A stretch of 64,000 nucleotides of DNA from Melitaea cinxia (GCF_905220565.1 NC_059395.1:10457289-10521288); one strand, 5' to 3'; numbered from the stretch's first letter, positions 45,131 through 58,706 are shown. The notes: generated by a model not told the origin, from the sequence alone. Numbers and translations: made by a program.

Positions 45131-46815
45131 CAAAAAAAAACCGACTTCAAAAAGGAAACTAAAAAGTGAAAAATAAATTCACTTAGTACAAAGTAATTCG
45201 TATTTTGATTAAGTAAATCAGAAATGATTAAATAAATATTTTATAATTTTGAAGTCGGTGCCAAATAAAACAATAACTACTCTAGTATCTACTCGTAAGT
45301 TGTATTCAGTTTTCTTTCATAATTTGTTTCATTGACTATTAGGTTGAATACTGTTATTGTTTTGACATATCTTATAATATTTTTTGTACTTGTTTACTGT
45401 GTGTGTGTTGTTTGTATTTGTTATTGTAGCCAGGTTGTTGTAGTATTTACTTGGCACCAACTTCAAAATTATAAAATATTTATTTAATCATTTCTGGTTA
45501 ACTAAATCAAAATACGAATTACTTTGTACTAAGTAAATTTATTTATCACTTTTTAGTTTCCTTTTTGAAGTCCCTTTTTTTTTTGTTAAAAATTATTTTA
45601 TTTTACAATTTTTAGTGATGGGTAGACCTAACAAGGATGCTTTTTCTCTTATGTCGGGGGTTCGGAAACATACACAATACACAAGCACAAACACCCAGAT
45701 CATGACAAACATCTATATGGCAAATACAAATGTCTGTCGTGCCCGAGGATTGAACCCAGTAACGCCAGCGCAACAGCCGGTGCTGTGACCGCTGCGGTAA
45801 CGCGTCGGCATACTATGAGTAAAGTTCGCTATCAGGTGTACGTAATAACAACCGGGACTGACAGCCTAGCGTGTTCTCCGAGGCTAGGTTGGGAGAATCA
45901 CAAGGATTAACAACTAGACCGAAAATAAATATTTTTATAAACATAAATATCCACTCCGAGCGGGAATAGAACCTGCGACCGTCGGTGTTTAAGCGCCGCC
46001 GACACGGCACATGCACCATTATATCAAAGCGGTCGTCAAACAGCAAAAGGTAACTGCTGTAAATTGTTGAGAAATTCCCTCGAGTGTTTATGGGCTCCAT
46101 CATCAAACCTGGTCCTGCGACACAGATGATCACACAGCAGGTAATTGCTATAAATCGTTGAAAAGTTCCCTCGACTATCTTCCGTCTCCATCATGAGACT
46201 TTAATGGCACTTGTAACTCATATAGGTGCAAAGTTCTCATCAATAGAAACGAATTAAGTTCAAACAGCAGGTAATTGCTATAAGTCGTTGAAGAGTACCC
46301 TCGACTATCTTTCGTCTCCATCATCAGACTGAAATGGTACTTATAACTCATATATATGCAAAGTTCTCATCAATAGAATCGAATTAAGTTCAAACAGCAG
46401 GTAATTGCTATAAATCGTTAAAGAGTTCCCTCGACTAACTTTTGTCTCCATCATCAGATTGTAATAGCACTTATAACTCATACAGGTGCAAAGTTCTTAT
46501 CAATAGAAACGAATTAAGTTCAAAAAGAAGGTAATTGCTATAAATTGTTGAAGAGTTCCCTCGACTATCTTTCTTCTCCATCATCAGATCGACTCCAGGA
46601 CCTTTATTAAATAGTAGTGCTTTATAGTACTTAATGAAAACATGATTAAATTTACTAGTCACCCTTACGATTTTTGAAAGTTTCCCTCGATTTCTCTGGG
46701 ATCACATCATCAGATCCTAGTTTCCTTATCATGGTACCAAACTATGAATATCCTTCCAACAAAAAAAGAATTATCAAATTCGGTTTATAAACGAAGAAGT
46801 TATCTCCGAACATAC

Positions 46816-46890
<75 letters not shown>

Positions 46891-46928
46891 TCGAATTGAG
46901 TAACCTCCTCCTTTTTTTGAAGTCGGTT
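45131..46928 (-). repeat. composite repeat, copy 3
   Basis: Reverse orientation of copies 1 and 2: palindromic module (45131-45590), SINE segments (45600-46030), 130-bp array (46130-46600, four units), internal region, then (TA)n at 46820-46888 and the AACCGACTTC end. It has the empty site for the solo LTR of copy 2. Confidence 0.7.
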
Positions 46929-47022
46929 AAAAAGAAGTAGACATCTATTACTGTGTTTATCATTCTGTCTAAATATTGCAGTATAACATACAATTATACA
47001 GAGAAAAATATAAATTTGTTAA

Positions 47023-47147
47023 CAACTGCTCTGGTGTAGTGGTGTGTGTAGCCTCCTAAAACACTGACGGTTAAGCTCCAATCTTACTCCTAAATGGAGA
47101 ATGAGGCCTATACCAAGGGATGAGATGTTATGGGCTGAAGTGTAATA
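47023..47147 (+). mobile_element. degraded SINE
   Basis: A tRNA-like start (GCTCTGGTGTAGTGGTGTG) and the SINE tail form GAGATGTTATGGGCTGAAG, with most of the body deleted. Confidence 0.5.
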
Positions 47148-47297
47148 TAAATTTATTAAAGTCAATGCATGTGACAAACAATTGATGTAGTCAAAAAGAT
47201 AAGATAAATAATAGAAAATGTGTATTTGTCTGAAATAAAATAGTAAAATTTAAATAAATGATAATACAATATAATCAAAACTGGTTGTATGCTATTT

Positions 47298-47339
47298 TTT
47301 AACCGACTTCCAAAAAAGGAGGAGGTTCTCAATTCGACC

Positions 47340-47420
<81 letters not shown>

Positions 47421-49187
47421 ATGTATGTTACATCAGAACTTTTGACCAGGTAGACCGATTTCGACAAATTTTGTTTTAATCGAAAGGTGGTGTGTGCCGA
47501 TTGGTCCCATTTAAATTTATTTGAGATCTAACAACTACTTTTCGAATTATATCTAATAATGCGTTTTTACTTGACGCTTTTTTCGTCGACCTACGTTGTA
47601 TTATACCACATAACTTTCTACTGGGTGTACCGATTTTGATAATTCTTTTTTTGTTGGAAAGGGGATATCCCTAGTTTAGTACCATGATAAGAAAACCAGG
47701 ATCTGATGATGGGATCCCAGAGAAATCAAGGGAAACTCTCGAAAATCCGCAATAACTTTTTACTGGGTGTATCGATTTTGATAATTTTTACTTTAATCGA
47801 AAGCTGATGTTTATCATGTGGTCACATATAAATTTTATCGAGATCTGATAACTACTTTTTGATTAATCTTTGATAACGCGTATTTACTTGACATTATTTT
47901 CGTCACCTTGCGTTGTATTATACCTCATAACTTTTTACTGGGTGCACCGATTTTGACGTTTCTTATATAAATTAAAAGCTACTATTCGTCCGTGGTCCCA
48001 TTCAAATTTAATTGAGATTTGATTAGTAATTTGTGAGTTATATCTAATATTGCGTATTTACTTGACGGCTTTTTCGTCACCCTACGTTGTATTATACGTT
48101 ATATCTTTTTACTGGGTACACTGATTTTGATCTTTTTTGTATAAATTAAAAGCTAATACTTGTCATGTCGTCCGTTTTAAATATGATTGAGATATAATGA
48201 GCAATTTTTGAGTAATCTTTGATGACACGTATTTACATGACGATGTTAAGACGACTGTGGTCATGTTCAATACTTTGCCACAACGCCATCTATCAAAATT
48301 TAATGAAATTACTTCGTTCACTATCGATCAAATTACAATATTCCACTAGAGTAGAGAGTAGCAGTTTATTCGTTATAAATATATTTGAGCTTTTAATTTT
48401 TGAGTTATCGCTAATACTGGGTATTTACTTGGCTATTTTATGTCGACCAACGTTATATAAACCTCATTACTATTTTACTGGGTGGACCGATATCGATGAT
48501 TCTTTTTTTAATCGATAGGTGGTGCTTGTCATGTGGTCCCATTTAAATATAATTGAGATTTGACTCGAACTTTTTGAGCTATATCTGATATGGCGTATTT
48601 ACTTGACTGTTTTTGGAGTTTTCTCCTTAAGAATCGATTTTCATTTAAGGCTCCGGAATGAAAAAATTGAACAGAAAATCTACTGAACGAATGACCTTGG
48701 TAGAGATGGCGTTCAGGCGTTTTCTAATAACGCAATTAGGTTCCGACAGATGGCGTTATTGGATTCATTTATTTACAATTTGATATAGTAATAATATATT
48801 TCTTAGACTAGTAAGCCTTTTTGTGCCTATTTAGACAGTTGATCTGAAGGGGTAAACTCCAGTCGTGCATCGGAGCTGTGTGAAAACATGAACATTACAT
48901 ATTTTTAATAAAAAAAACATAAACCGTAATTCAATATAAATCCGCTTCAACTAAAAAACCCGCCGTAATAAGCGATGTCAGCGCTTCGCGCGAATCGACG
49001 ACAGGCCTTTTATGAAATTTCTGCCTACAATCGCTAACAAAATGTTAGAAATAACAGTAGAACATTATATAATTCTACAATTTTATAATGTCACGTTATA
49101 TGGAATACGAACAAAGTATTACTATTTTTTCGTCGATCTACGTTGTATTTACTCTGCGATGTAATTGAAGTCGGTTTTTTTTTTGTA
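47298..49187 (+). repeat. AACCGACTTC-family repeat with expanded internal units
   Basis: Left end AACCGACTTCCAAAAAAGG, (TA)n at 47340-47417, then at least six diverged units each marked by a form of TTTTACTGGGTGnACCGATTTTGAT (near 47454, 47625, 47764, 47939, 48113, 48479; spacing mostly 140-175). It ends GATGTAATTGAAGTCGG at about 49170. Confidence 0.65.
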
Positions 49188-49297
49188 TATAATTACAAAG
49201 ATTCTAGATATTAGACACTACAAAGTTGTGGATATCGCTATCAATATAATTTACCTGACATGAAAATAATGAATATAAAAACCAGTACATCTTATCA

Positions 49298-49892
49298 CTA
49301 CATAGTATAAATTCGCTTCCCGCTGTCTGTATACTTAGATCTTTAAAACTACGCAACGGATTTTGATGCGGTTTTTTAACCGACTTCAAAAAAGGAGGAG
49401 GTTACTCAATTCGACCCTATATATATATATATATATATATGAAGCGATTATGATAATTCTTTTTTTGTTAGAAAGAAGATATCCCGAGGAAACCAGGATC
49501 TGATGATGGAATCCCAGAGAAATCGAGGGAAACCCTTGAAAATCCGCATAACTTTTTACTGGGTGCACCGATTTTGATGATTTTTAATTTAATCGAAAGC
49601 CGATGTTTATAATGTGGTCACATTTAAATTTCATCGAGATCTGATTACAACTTTTAAGAGTAACCTTTGAATTATCTTCGTATTAACTTGATTATTTTTT
49701 CGTCTATACGTTACACGTTGTATAACTTGTCGATGTAATTGAAGTCGTTTTTTTTTCGTTTGCAAGCAAACACAATTATCTTTAGTAAATAGAGTGATTT
49801 CAGAGGAAGGTTTATATGTATGATACATGAGTAATATAGTAGAGGAACACTGATAGTTTTTGCACCCGTGCAAAGCCGGGGTGGGTCGCTAG
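49298..49892 (+). mobile_element. Helitron interrupted by an AACCGACTTC-family repeat
   Basis: The left part (49298-49373) holds CGCTTCCCGCTGTCTG and CTACGCAACGGATTTTGATG. The right part (49791-49892) holds AATAGAGTGATTTCAGAGG and ends GCCGGGGTGGGTCGCTAG. The segment 49374-49790, with AACCGACTTC and GCAAGCAAACACAATTATC ends, sits between them. Confidence 0.6.
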
Positions 49893-49909
49893 TATATATA
49901 GTATATACA

Positions 49910-50103
49910 TGAAAATAAATCGCAAACTCGAGAATGCCTGGACCAAATTTTTAGATTTTTTAAAATAATTTTTAGGTTCTTGCGGGATAGATAAAATATG
50001 AAAATTGTGCAGCAAAATAGAAAATTTTAGAAAACGTAACAATCATTTAAATTGCACGCATTTGAAAGTTTGCCAGATAGGAAAACATTTGTCTGGTCGC
50101 TAG
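49910..50103 (+). mobile_element. non-autonomous Helitron, short
   Basis: Contains CGCAAACTCGAGAATGCCTGGACC, related to 21654-21946, and ends GTCTGGTCGCTAG (CTAG 50100-50103). Confidence 0.55.
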
Positions 50104-51639
50104 TACATATACAAATAAGTATAAATATAAAGTAACATGGTTTATGGAATTTCAAAAGGAAAATTTCAAAAAGTTTTTGCTTACGCATAGTATGATAATA
50201 CATTATTTCTATGTATAGGTTCTATAAATAACTAATATTCAATATAGATGGTGTTGTAGTATTTAATTACTATGCATTAGTTACAAAGTTGTAGATATAA
50301 ATTTACATCTTCAAATCATGCAAGTGATAAAAAAAAAAGAAATATAATAGTAAAAAAAAAAATAACTATGTTTATGAAATTACGAAAGACTTATTTTTAA
50401 AAGTGTATTCTTATGTGTAGGTAAAAGTATTTATCCAAATTTAAATTTGTTTTTTCTTCTTAATAGCAAATTAGTAGTGACTCAAAAAATACGTTGCTTC
50501 AAATACCAATAGTAGTCAGTACTGTTTGAGTTTTAATGACAGGTAGGATAGATTCAGGCTGTAACATCCCACTGCTGGGCAAAGTCCTTTCTCTCTATCT
50601 AAGTTCCAGTTTTAGTCGCAGTGATAAAACAACATAAACGAATATACACATGCATACAAACATGACTTATATACTTAAAGCACATAAATTAGTTTTTAAT
50701 ATATGTTTAGTGGAAATATAAATAATATGACGTTTTAATTGCTCATATCTCGTGTATAGAACGTGTTATTACTACTTCTGTTTAAGTGACTGATTTTTAA
50801 CTTTTATACACATCGTTTTCCTGTAAACCTGCGATCAATATTAGTATGTATGATAAATATTATTCTCCGTAATCGTGTTTTTCATATGCGAACCGTGCAA
50901 TGATATAATCGATTGTTGTCAAATTGAACAACAACGTCAAGCTATATATTTACTTCACAAGTTTTAATGTATTCTATTTATTATTTACCATGAATGGAAA
51001 AGTTTTATTTTATTAAAATTATTTGGTATATTATTATTATTATTGTCACATCTATTTTTGGGGAAACTATAATTTTACATTTTACATCACAGACATTTAA
51101 TAAATATTCATTCACCAATTGGTTTTATTCAAAATTTAAAATAGTATTTTAGCTTTAAATCAATTTCAATGCTAAAAAAAATCACATGATCAATGGACGA
51201 TCTTTAATTCTATTTATGTACATAGAAACAGCAATAAAAACGTCTACTACAGATGTATACAGTTTCGATTGTAATTAGGTATTTCGCATTTATTAGTTAC
51301 ATTTTTAATGTTTTTTTATCCTACAAATTTTTAAAGTATATTTCAAGGCAAGAGCGTTAAGATAAATGACGAGTATATATAAATATTCCGTCATTTTTCA
51401 AACGTAATATTTACATACATGATTTTTCGTTCAAATAAACACTATACTAATATTGTTGTTAATGTATTTCATATAACGCTAATTTGCAACGTTGAGTTGA
51501 ATTGAATACCTTAAGGTATACTGTTTTTTTTTTAATATCGATTGAATTAAAATGTGATACTACAAATCTACATTAGATCAGGGCTTTTTAAGCCTTTGAA
51601 AATGGTAAAAGTGAAAAAAAATTCTACTAGGATGAAACC
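50104..51639. other. intronic AT-rich stretch
   Basis: Contains a reversed SINE tail fragment (50549-50590, CAGGCTGTAACATCCCACTG). Nothing else is supportable. Confidence 0.5.
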
Positions 51640-52270
51640 CATTGGAAAAGAAAGAGAATACAACGAAAATGAAAGGAAATAGTATATTTCATTACAAGTG
51701 TGGAAAGGCTGTCATTGCAAAGCCGAGGCGCAGCCGAAGGCGAGGGTTGACAGTAGGAACAAGTTACAATGACGGTTCCGTTAATACAGTTGCGAAAAAA
51801 TGAAGCAATTTAATACAAAAAATTTCTGAAAAATGGCGCCAACCGTAGAATATAAGCAGAGTTTTTTTTTTCTTCACCCATTCTGGCAGGCAAAGGGACC
51901 TATGCCCAAATCTTCAGTAGAAGTTTTTTATTGATATGAAATGAAAATGAAATTTAATGAGATGAAATGAAATGAAACCTAACCAAACTCATTCAATGAA
52001 ATCATTAAATCTAAAATTGAAACAAATTAGTAGCTTCTTTTTAGAAATATACGTATTTGCATAAAAATGAATGAATATATATATATATATATGAATCATA
52101 AAAACTTCTATGATTTTTTTTAGTAAAAACTTCATGGTTGGTTTTTCTTTTTAATAGACATTATTTTGACAGTTGGGAAAGAGAACGCACGAGTTCGGGA
52201 AAGGTAAAAAAAAAGCACGAGTAATAAGCTCACATCCCGAACGCTATACGTCCCTGCAATACGCTACTTT
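51640..52270. repeat. probable unclassified DNA repeat
   Basis: Two GC-richer patches (51690-51800, with GCCGAGGCGCAGCCGAAGGCG, and 52160-52265, with GAACGCACGAGTTCGGG) flank AT-rich DNA with a short (TA)n. No coding frame. It resembles a dispersed element but no second copy lies in this window. Confidence 0.3.
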
Positions 52271-52786
52271 TTGAAGATTCCATTACATACATACATACAA
52301 CCCAAGATAATAAAAGCGTGGTAAAAATGATTCATTTCATTCTTCTCACAATCAGCCTAATTTGTACTATTGTCAGTTTATCTTAACTCTGGCTATGGCA
52401 TTTATAAATTATGCCATTAAAATGACAAAAACGCGAAAATAATAAAATGAGATTTGTTTGAATATTTAATTAGAATAAATATATTTTACTGTATATTTAT
52501 GAAGTTATTTCAATCTAACCTTTGCCACTTATTGACTACGTATCAACCTTCACTGTTCATTTGATGTTTTATAATATTCTTATTACGTATAACGATTTTT
52601 ATAAGCTTATAGCTTACAAAGAGCGACAAACGCTTGATCATTTCCGTAAACACATTTAGGGATATATTACTAACGCATTTATACAATTTTCGATCATCAG
52701 ATTTTTTTTGTGTTTACCTGCCGAAAAACTGCTATAGAAAGAAAAGGAAAATATAATATTTTATAAATAAAGTAATGAATAAAACG

Positions 52787-53132
52787 CGTTGGTGCAACGG
52801 TCACAGCACTGGTTTGTGGCTGTTGCGCTGGCGGTTGCGGGTATGATCCCCGCACATGACAAACATTTGTATTGGGCATACAGATGTTTACCGTGGTCTG
52901 GGTGTTTGTGCAGTCCTTGTGGGTCTCCCCACCGTGCCACGGAGAGCACGTTAAGCTTTCGGTCCTAGTTGCTATCATGTTCACCTGATAGGGATCGTTA
53001 CTCATAGTAGGGATATATATATCCGCCAACCCGCATTGGAGCATCGTGATGGATTACGCTCTGATCCTTCTACTACATGGGGAAAGAGGTCTATGCGCAG
53101 CAGTGGGATATTACAGGCTGAAGCTAATAAAT
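52787..53132 (+). mobile_element. tRNA-derived SINE, full length
   Basis: The head GCGTTGGTGCAACGGTCACAG (A-box) and GCGGGTATGATCCCCGC (B-box) is followed by the body GACAAACATTTGTATTGGGC. The tail is GGGGAAAGAGGTCTATGCGC then AGCAGTGGGATATTACAGGC, with an AATAAATAAA end. It matches the SINE segments in the composites and defines their full extent. Confidence 0.75.
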
Positions 53133-56100
53133 AAAATATGATATTGTAGTTAATTTACGACAACTCCATTGTCATTTTATAAAAACCAATAACTGGTTAA
53201 ATGACATTTGCGCGACTTACAAAATTAGTAGATATAATGGAAAATATATTTATATAAATAATATATATAATAATATATATAATAAATATATTTATATCCA
53301 TATACATCATCCTATTTTTTATTTTTCTTTCTTGAGAATTCTTTTTTCACAGTCGAAATATTCATTTACAGTGTAGGAGGTACCAGTCTGCTTTTTTTTA
53401 TAATTCGAATCTGGTGTGAAAAGTTTTTATTTCTTTTTATAAAAACAAGTATATCTGTTCGTTACTAATTCTTTTATTTGTATTGCTATTAAAAATACTG
53501 TTATATCTAATTGATAAAATATGTAAATGAAATTGTAACCAGTCAATGCCTGTACATGAGAGATATGTATTTAGTAAATACGAAGTACAGCAGTCATTCT
53601 AAATATATTAGAAGCCAAAACAATTATTTTCAGTTTTCGTATAATCGAAAGTCTAACAAGAGAAAAGAGGATAATCTGTTTTTTTTTTTTAATGACAGAA
53701 GAAGAAAATCTTAAAATTTAAAGTTTTACATTTCTTTCATAGAAGAGTAACAGTTTTTAAATTCATTCGCCTAGAACAAATTACTTTTTTAATTAAGTTT
53801 TAAAAATTATTTTTGTTTTATTTACTAAACGATAGATTACGAAACATAACTAATTAATTTAATCTTAGACTTCGTATTAACCAAGAATAACAATCGTGTA
53901 AAATCGTATTTGGGTTTATAGATCTATTTGTCTCTCTGACTATGTGACCTGCGTATTTAAAATTGTATGTTTATAACTCGGAAACCCCGTACGTAGATCA
54001 GTTATCTAGATGGCAGAATCTAGATGGCAAAGGCAGAATAACTCAAGCTGCTTTCTATTCCGTCATTCCTAACTGAAAATAAATTACGCGGATGAAAATA
54101 AATAAATATTTTCAATCCATGGACAAAGATTAAATTTACTAAATTAAGTTTCAAGTGAATTCACTTGAATGTGTTTTTTGAAATGACCTTTATTTCAGAC
54201 AATTGTCTCGTGTATTTCTTTTTTTCAATGAAGAGACCCGCATAGCTTGGGAGCCGCTCGAATATTTGTACAGATGCCCTTTGACATTGACACAATGTGC
54301 TTACTCATGTGCTCCTTTACTGTATATGTCGTATAGTATACGCGTCAAAGACAAAAGGGATAACCGTTACTATAGATGTTTAATTGTACCATAACTCTTG
54401 GATTATACAGCTTTTGTTAAAATGCCACAAAATACAATTATTATATATTATTATTATTATATTCGGGTGAATTTTTTTTTCTTAAAAAGGTTTTTTTTTT
54501 ACCGTGTAGGTTTAAACAAAAGCTTAAAACTTTTTAGTGATAACAAAGCTCAATTTTGTAATAATAAAAAAATTGGTACCAATTTGATCACTACAGCGAA
54601 AACTTGAATTAAACCAAACAATAGCTTGAAACACTAAACTGAGTTGATCGTGGCGCTCGTAACTGTGTCGGAATATAGGTTATTGTAAAAGAATCATCGA
54701 AAATATTTCTTGTCAAGCGATTAGTTACAGAAAATAATATAGGAAATGTTCTTAGGAACTTAGGGTCTTGTTTTTTTTTCCTTCGCTCTTCTAGTACAGA
54801 AAGACAAGACCACGACTAATGGCATCTTTATCAACATTATAATTAGATATGTTGATTATGTCGATGTCAAAACTTCTCATAATTTTTTTTTCATTAGCGT
54901 GTCTGATACGCACTGCCGTGTGTCAAACTGTCACACCTTGTCAGAATCCTTACTTCCTGCCACTTGTAAATTTGCTATCTTTAAATTAAATAGATATTTT
55001 TAAGGTAATCACACTCCCTACTTTGGCCTCATTTTTGATTTCCTTCACGCATTGATTGTTGTTAAACGCACGCCTATTTTACGTACCTATACCTAAAAAT
55101 ATTGTGTCTAAAAGTCAAAGTCATTCTGGGGACCGTGATATTAGTTGTTTCGAGTCTTGGAACTTTAAAATGTTTAAAATTTCTTTATCTAGAAATTAAA
55201 TCGTGAAGCAACGATTTACTCAAGGATGTTGATGTCTCAGTTATATTATATAGGTTCATAGTTGCGTGTATGCCCACCATTAATAACACAAGTCTCCTAA
55301 ATTACGAGTCTTTATAAAAACTTCAAAATAAACTATATTTAAAAACGCAATGATAAGTTAAAAATTAACTTAAAGTGAATATAAAAACATTAAATAATTA
55401 AAATATTATTGTTTCAAAAACGACTATTGCATATTATTTTTCGCATTCAAAAGAAACTTAATACAATAAGTAATCGCTACTTGTAGGTACAATTAAAAAT
55501 TAAAGTATGTATAAATCAAAGTACGCATTTTTAAATGACCTTTCGAAAATTTACCAAACATGATGCGATGCTATAATAATGCTATAAATATTTAGTGTTA
55601 TTCAGTAGGTAGATTAAATAGTAAATGTTAATTGTATGTACGTAATATTACGAGAACGGTATACGGTATTATAAAAAAGTAAATATATAGGTCCCGTCAT
55701 AAATCCACCAGCGATCAGGTGGCAAGGCCGTGTATGTTTAGCTCGTTGTTTTCTTTTAATTTATTTAATTATTTAATAGTTAAAAGTGTCTCTAATATGA
55801 GTTATGTGTAGTGTAAGAACTTTAAAAGACTTACCACATTTTTGATGGGCCACTATGACGGATTTCAGCACGACACTTCACTCGTAAACCAGGTATTAAT
55901 TTTTATGTCTTTTCTACTACGTAGAGTAGTCGTTTATTAAAAATTAAACTATATATTGACCATATAAATAAAATACTAGATTTCAAAGTCACCGCACATG
56001 AGATCAGCGCGCACAGCGTCTCGCAACTCGTAGTTATGTTATTAAACAACATCATAAGACAAATTAATTCTTAATTATTTAAGTACGAGCTAGTATAGTG

Positions 56101-57509
56101 ATAGTCGTATGTTCTGGCAGCTGATAATACGATTGAAAAGTATAAAACAATTTTCATATTTTATCAGTTGTCAGTTTTCAATTCGAGTGTTCCCACGTGT
56201 CGTGAGAGACCTTGCTTTGATGGATGTAATTAATTAGTGCTGGCTTTTTTTACTAAACAACATTTTTAGTTGTGTAACTGGATTTGTAATCAGTCTTTAG
56301 TTAGATTTATATTTAACAGGTATATAATTTGTTTTGTTATAATTAAAATGTAAACTACCCCTTGCAGATAGATACATTTTTTGTATACGTATTATCTTTA
56401 AGATTTTTTTTTTAAATATTATTGTACATAAAAGTGAAATTGACTGTTAGCAATATCAGATTTCCTTTTTACTAGATGCAAGTAAAATGAAACTATTATT
56501 TTTTAAACGCCTTATGTTCATGAAGGAATATTTTTATACGACAACATAAAAATAAGTACCACAAAAATATTAATCGAAATCCAATTCTATTGTTATTTTA
56601 ACTAACTTAACGCGGAAGGCCGTGGGTATTAACTAGTTTATACATATAGTATATATACACATTTGTATGCATTTACATTATCTACAAGATATCGTCATAT
56701 CCAGCGTCAATGAAATCTTGTTTTATAATTAAATCAAAAAATGTTGCTTAGACCTTGATAGAACGATCCCTTTGGTATAAAACTATTGGTGAACTAATGT
56801 TGTTGTATAAAGTCAATGTCAATACGTAAGAATTTTAGTCATAATTTTCGTGACCGTATCTTTATAAATATTATAATTCCAAGTTTGTAAGGATTAGTGG
56901 TTGTTTGCTCTGTTCTGGCGTTAAACTAATGAACCTTGTTATTAAATTTAGTATATAAATAGATGATTGCATGGATTAAAATATAGGTTTAGGTACCTAG
57001 TGTACTAAAGCCTATGCGGGTGGATGCAGTTTATTAATTTCCATATCGGTCTACCCAGTTTACAGTGACCTTGCGGCAGTGCTTACCACTACTAATATTT
57101 ATTTATATGTGTTAATAAATAAGGACATTTATTATAAGAAAAAAATATGTACCTGTATAAGCCGGGTGATTCTTGAATCACAGGCATTATTAAATTTCCT
57201 ACTTTGGGAACAAAAGACAGGGTGTACATGTTAATTATATTTTTTCATACATTATTTATAAATAGTACATGAAAGTAAGTGTGAGGTCGTACTTAACGGT
57301 TAGAAGTTAAAGTCACTTATGTAGGATAAGATCCCGTTTAGGGTAATTGGAAAACGTACAATAACGTTCCAATCAAGTCGAAAATCTATGGCTTATGGAA
57401 TTTTTTGTTTTGAGTATCATCATTCACGACGATTAGCAAAAGTCAGCTGCTATGACTAGAGGCGTGCTAGAGGCTGACCAGTGGTATCGAACTTACCGAT
57501 TTTTGTCTC
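53133..57509. other. intronic AT-rich stretch
   Basis: No gene or classifiable repeat. Less AT-rich spots (54230-54360, 54890-54990, 55835-55890, 55985-56040) have no open frame bounded by splice sites. Confidence 0.5.
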
Positions 57510-57800
57510 GTGTCGCGGTGTTTGTAGTTAAACTCCTCCGAAACGGCTTGACCGATTCTCATAAAATTTTGTGTGCATATCGGGTAGGTCTGAGAATCGA
57601 ACAACATCTATCTTTCATACCCCTAAGTTATAAGGGGGGGGGGGGGGGGGTTAAGATGGTTAATAAAATATTATGAAATTTTGTGTGCATATCGGATAGA
57701 TTTGAGAATCGGCCAACATCTATTTTTCATTCCCCTAAGTTATAAGGGTAGAGAAGGTTGATAAAATATATGGCAAAACAACGTTTGCGGGGTCAGCTAG
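57510..57800 (+). mobile_element. non-autonomous Helitron with internal duplication and G17
   Basis: Ends TTGCGGGGTCAGCTAG (57797-57800). A block from TTTTGTGTGCATATCGG through CCCCTAAGTTATAAGG occurs twice (57567-57640 and 57677-57749). The first copy runs into 17 consecutive G (57634-57650). Confidence 0.6.
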
Positions 57801-58019
57801 TTATAATATGTAATTAAGTATTATAATAATGTACTCTTTATTGCACACCAGAAAAATTAGTATTTTACTAACTAAATAACAAAAGAAAAGAATAAAATAA
57901 CAATAAATTCCATAATTGGGGTTTGAATTTAGGAACTAAAGTTTTAGGTATAGCTTGTCATGAACTGTAATCGAAAAATATATTTCTTATCTAAAATTTA
58001 ATTTGATTTTGACAACGTT

Positions 58020-58256
58020 TCTAAAATAAAAGTAGCCTAAGTTACTCCTTATTATATCAGCTATCTGTCAGTGAAAGTGACGTCAAAATCGGTCCAGCTG
58101 TATCAGAGATTAGCCGGAACAAACAGACAGACAGACAAAAATTGTAAAATATGTTATTTTGGTATATGTACAGTGTATACATCCATATTCATTCAATAAA
58201 AAGCTGTTATTTTAATATTACAAACAGACACTCCAATTTATTAATTATATAGATTA
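58020..58256 (-). mobile_element. non-autonomous Helitron, 3' truncated
   Basis: Relative of 2927-3289 on the minus strand. The 5' end TCTATATAATTAATAAATTGG is at the right; the GC-rich 3' tail is missing at the left. Confidence 0.65.
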
Positions 58257-58568
58257 GTGTAACACTATTTTACCATTCATTTCATTCAAATATCAATACA
58301 TCCACAATGTCCACATTTAGCAGTTATGAGACTGGTGAAGTTGTCGATTGAGTAATATTGACTTTTCAAATCTTTAACATTATTTTAGGTTATATATCGT
58401 ATATTGTAATATTTGCGACAGACAGCACTGAGGGTATATAACTTTTAATAAGGCACGCAGGTATATATAAATGTAATTACTTATTATAAATAGATAAATA
58501 TTAATAATAACTATATATAAATAAATATATTAAAAAAACCATTACTAACAGTAACATATATATACTAA

Positions 58569-58706
58569 TGGCCAGTTTCAATACTCTATCTATCTCTAAA
58601 TTTGCTTACTAGCGATAGATTTTTGACACAATTTATATGGAGTTAACGTCAAAATTCTATCTCTAGTAAGCAAATTTAGAGATAGATAGAGTATTGAAAC
58701 TGGCCA
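58569..58706. mobile_element. Harbinger-type MITE, 138 bp
   Basis: Terminal inverted repeats of over 40 bp begin TGGCCAGTTTCAATACTC and are flanked by TAA on both sides (58566-58568 and 58707-58709). A 3-bp TAA duplication with GGCC.GTTTC ends is characteristic of PIF/Harbinger-derived MITEs. The arms look identical by eye, so it may be young. Confidence 0.85.

Noticed and set aside
46742..47467. Frames with long Tyr-Ile repeats
   Set aside because: Translation of (TA)n microsatellites.
55829..55890. Minus-strand donor-like GTAAGT after GC-richer DNA, considered as an M6 5' exon
   Set aside because: No evidence links it to M6 15 kb away; the donor alone is not enough.
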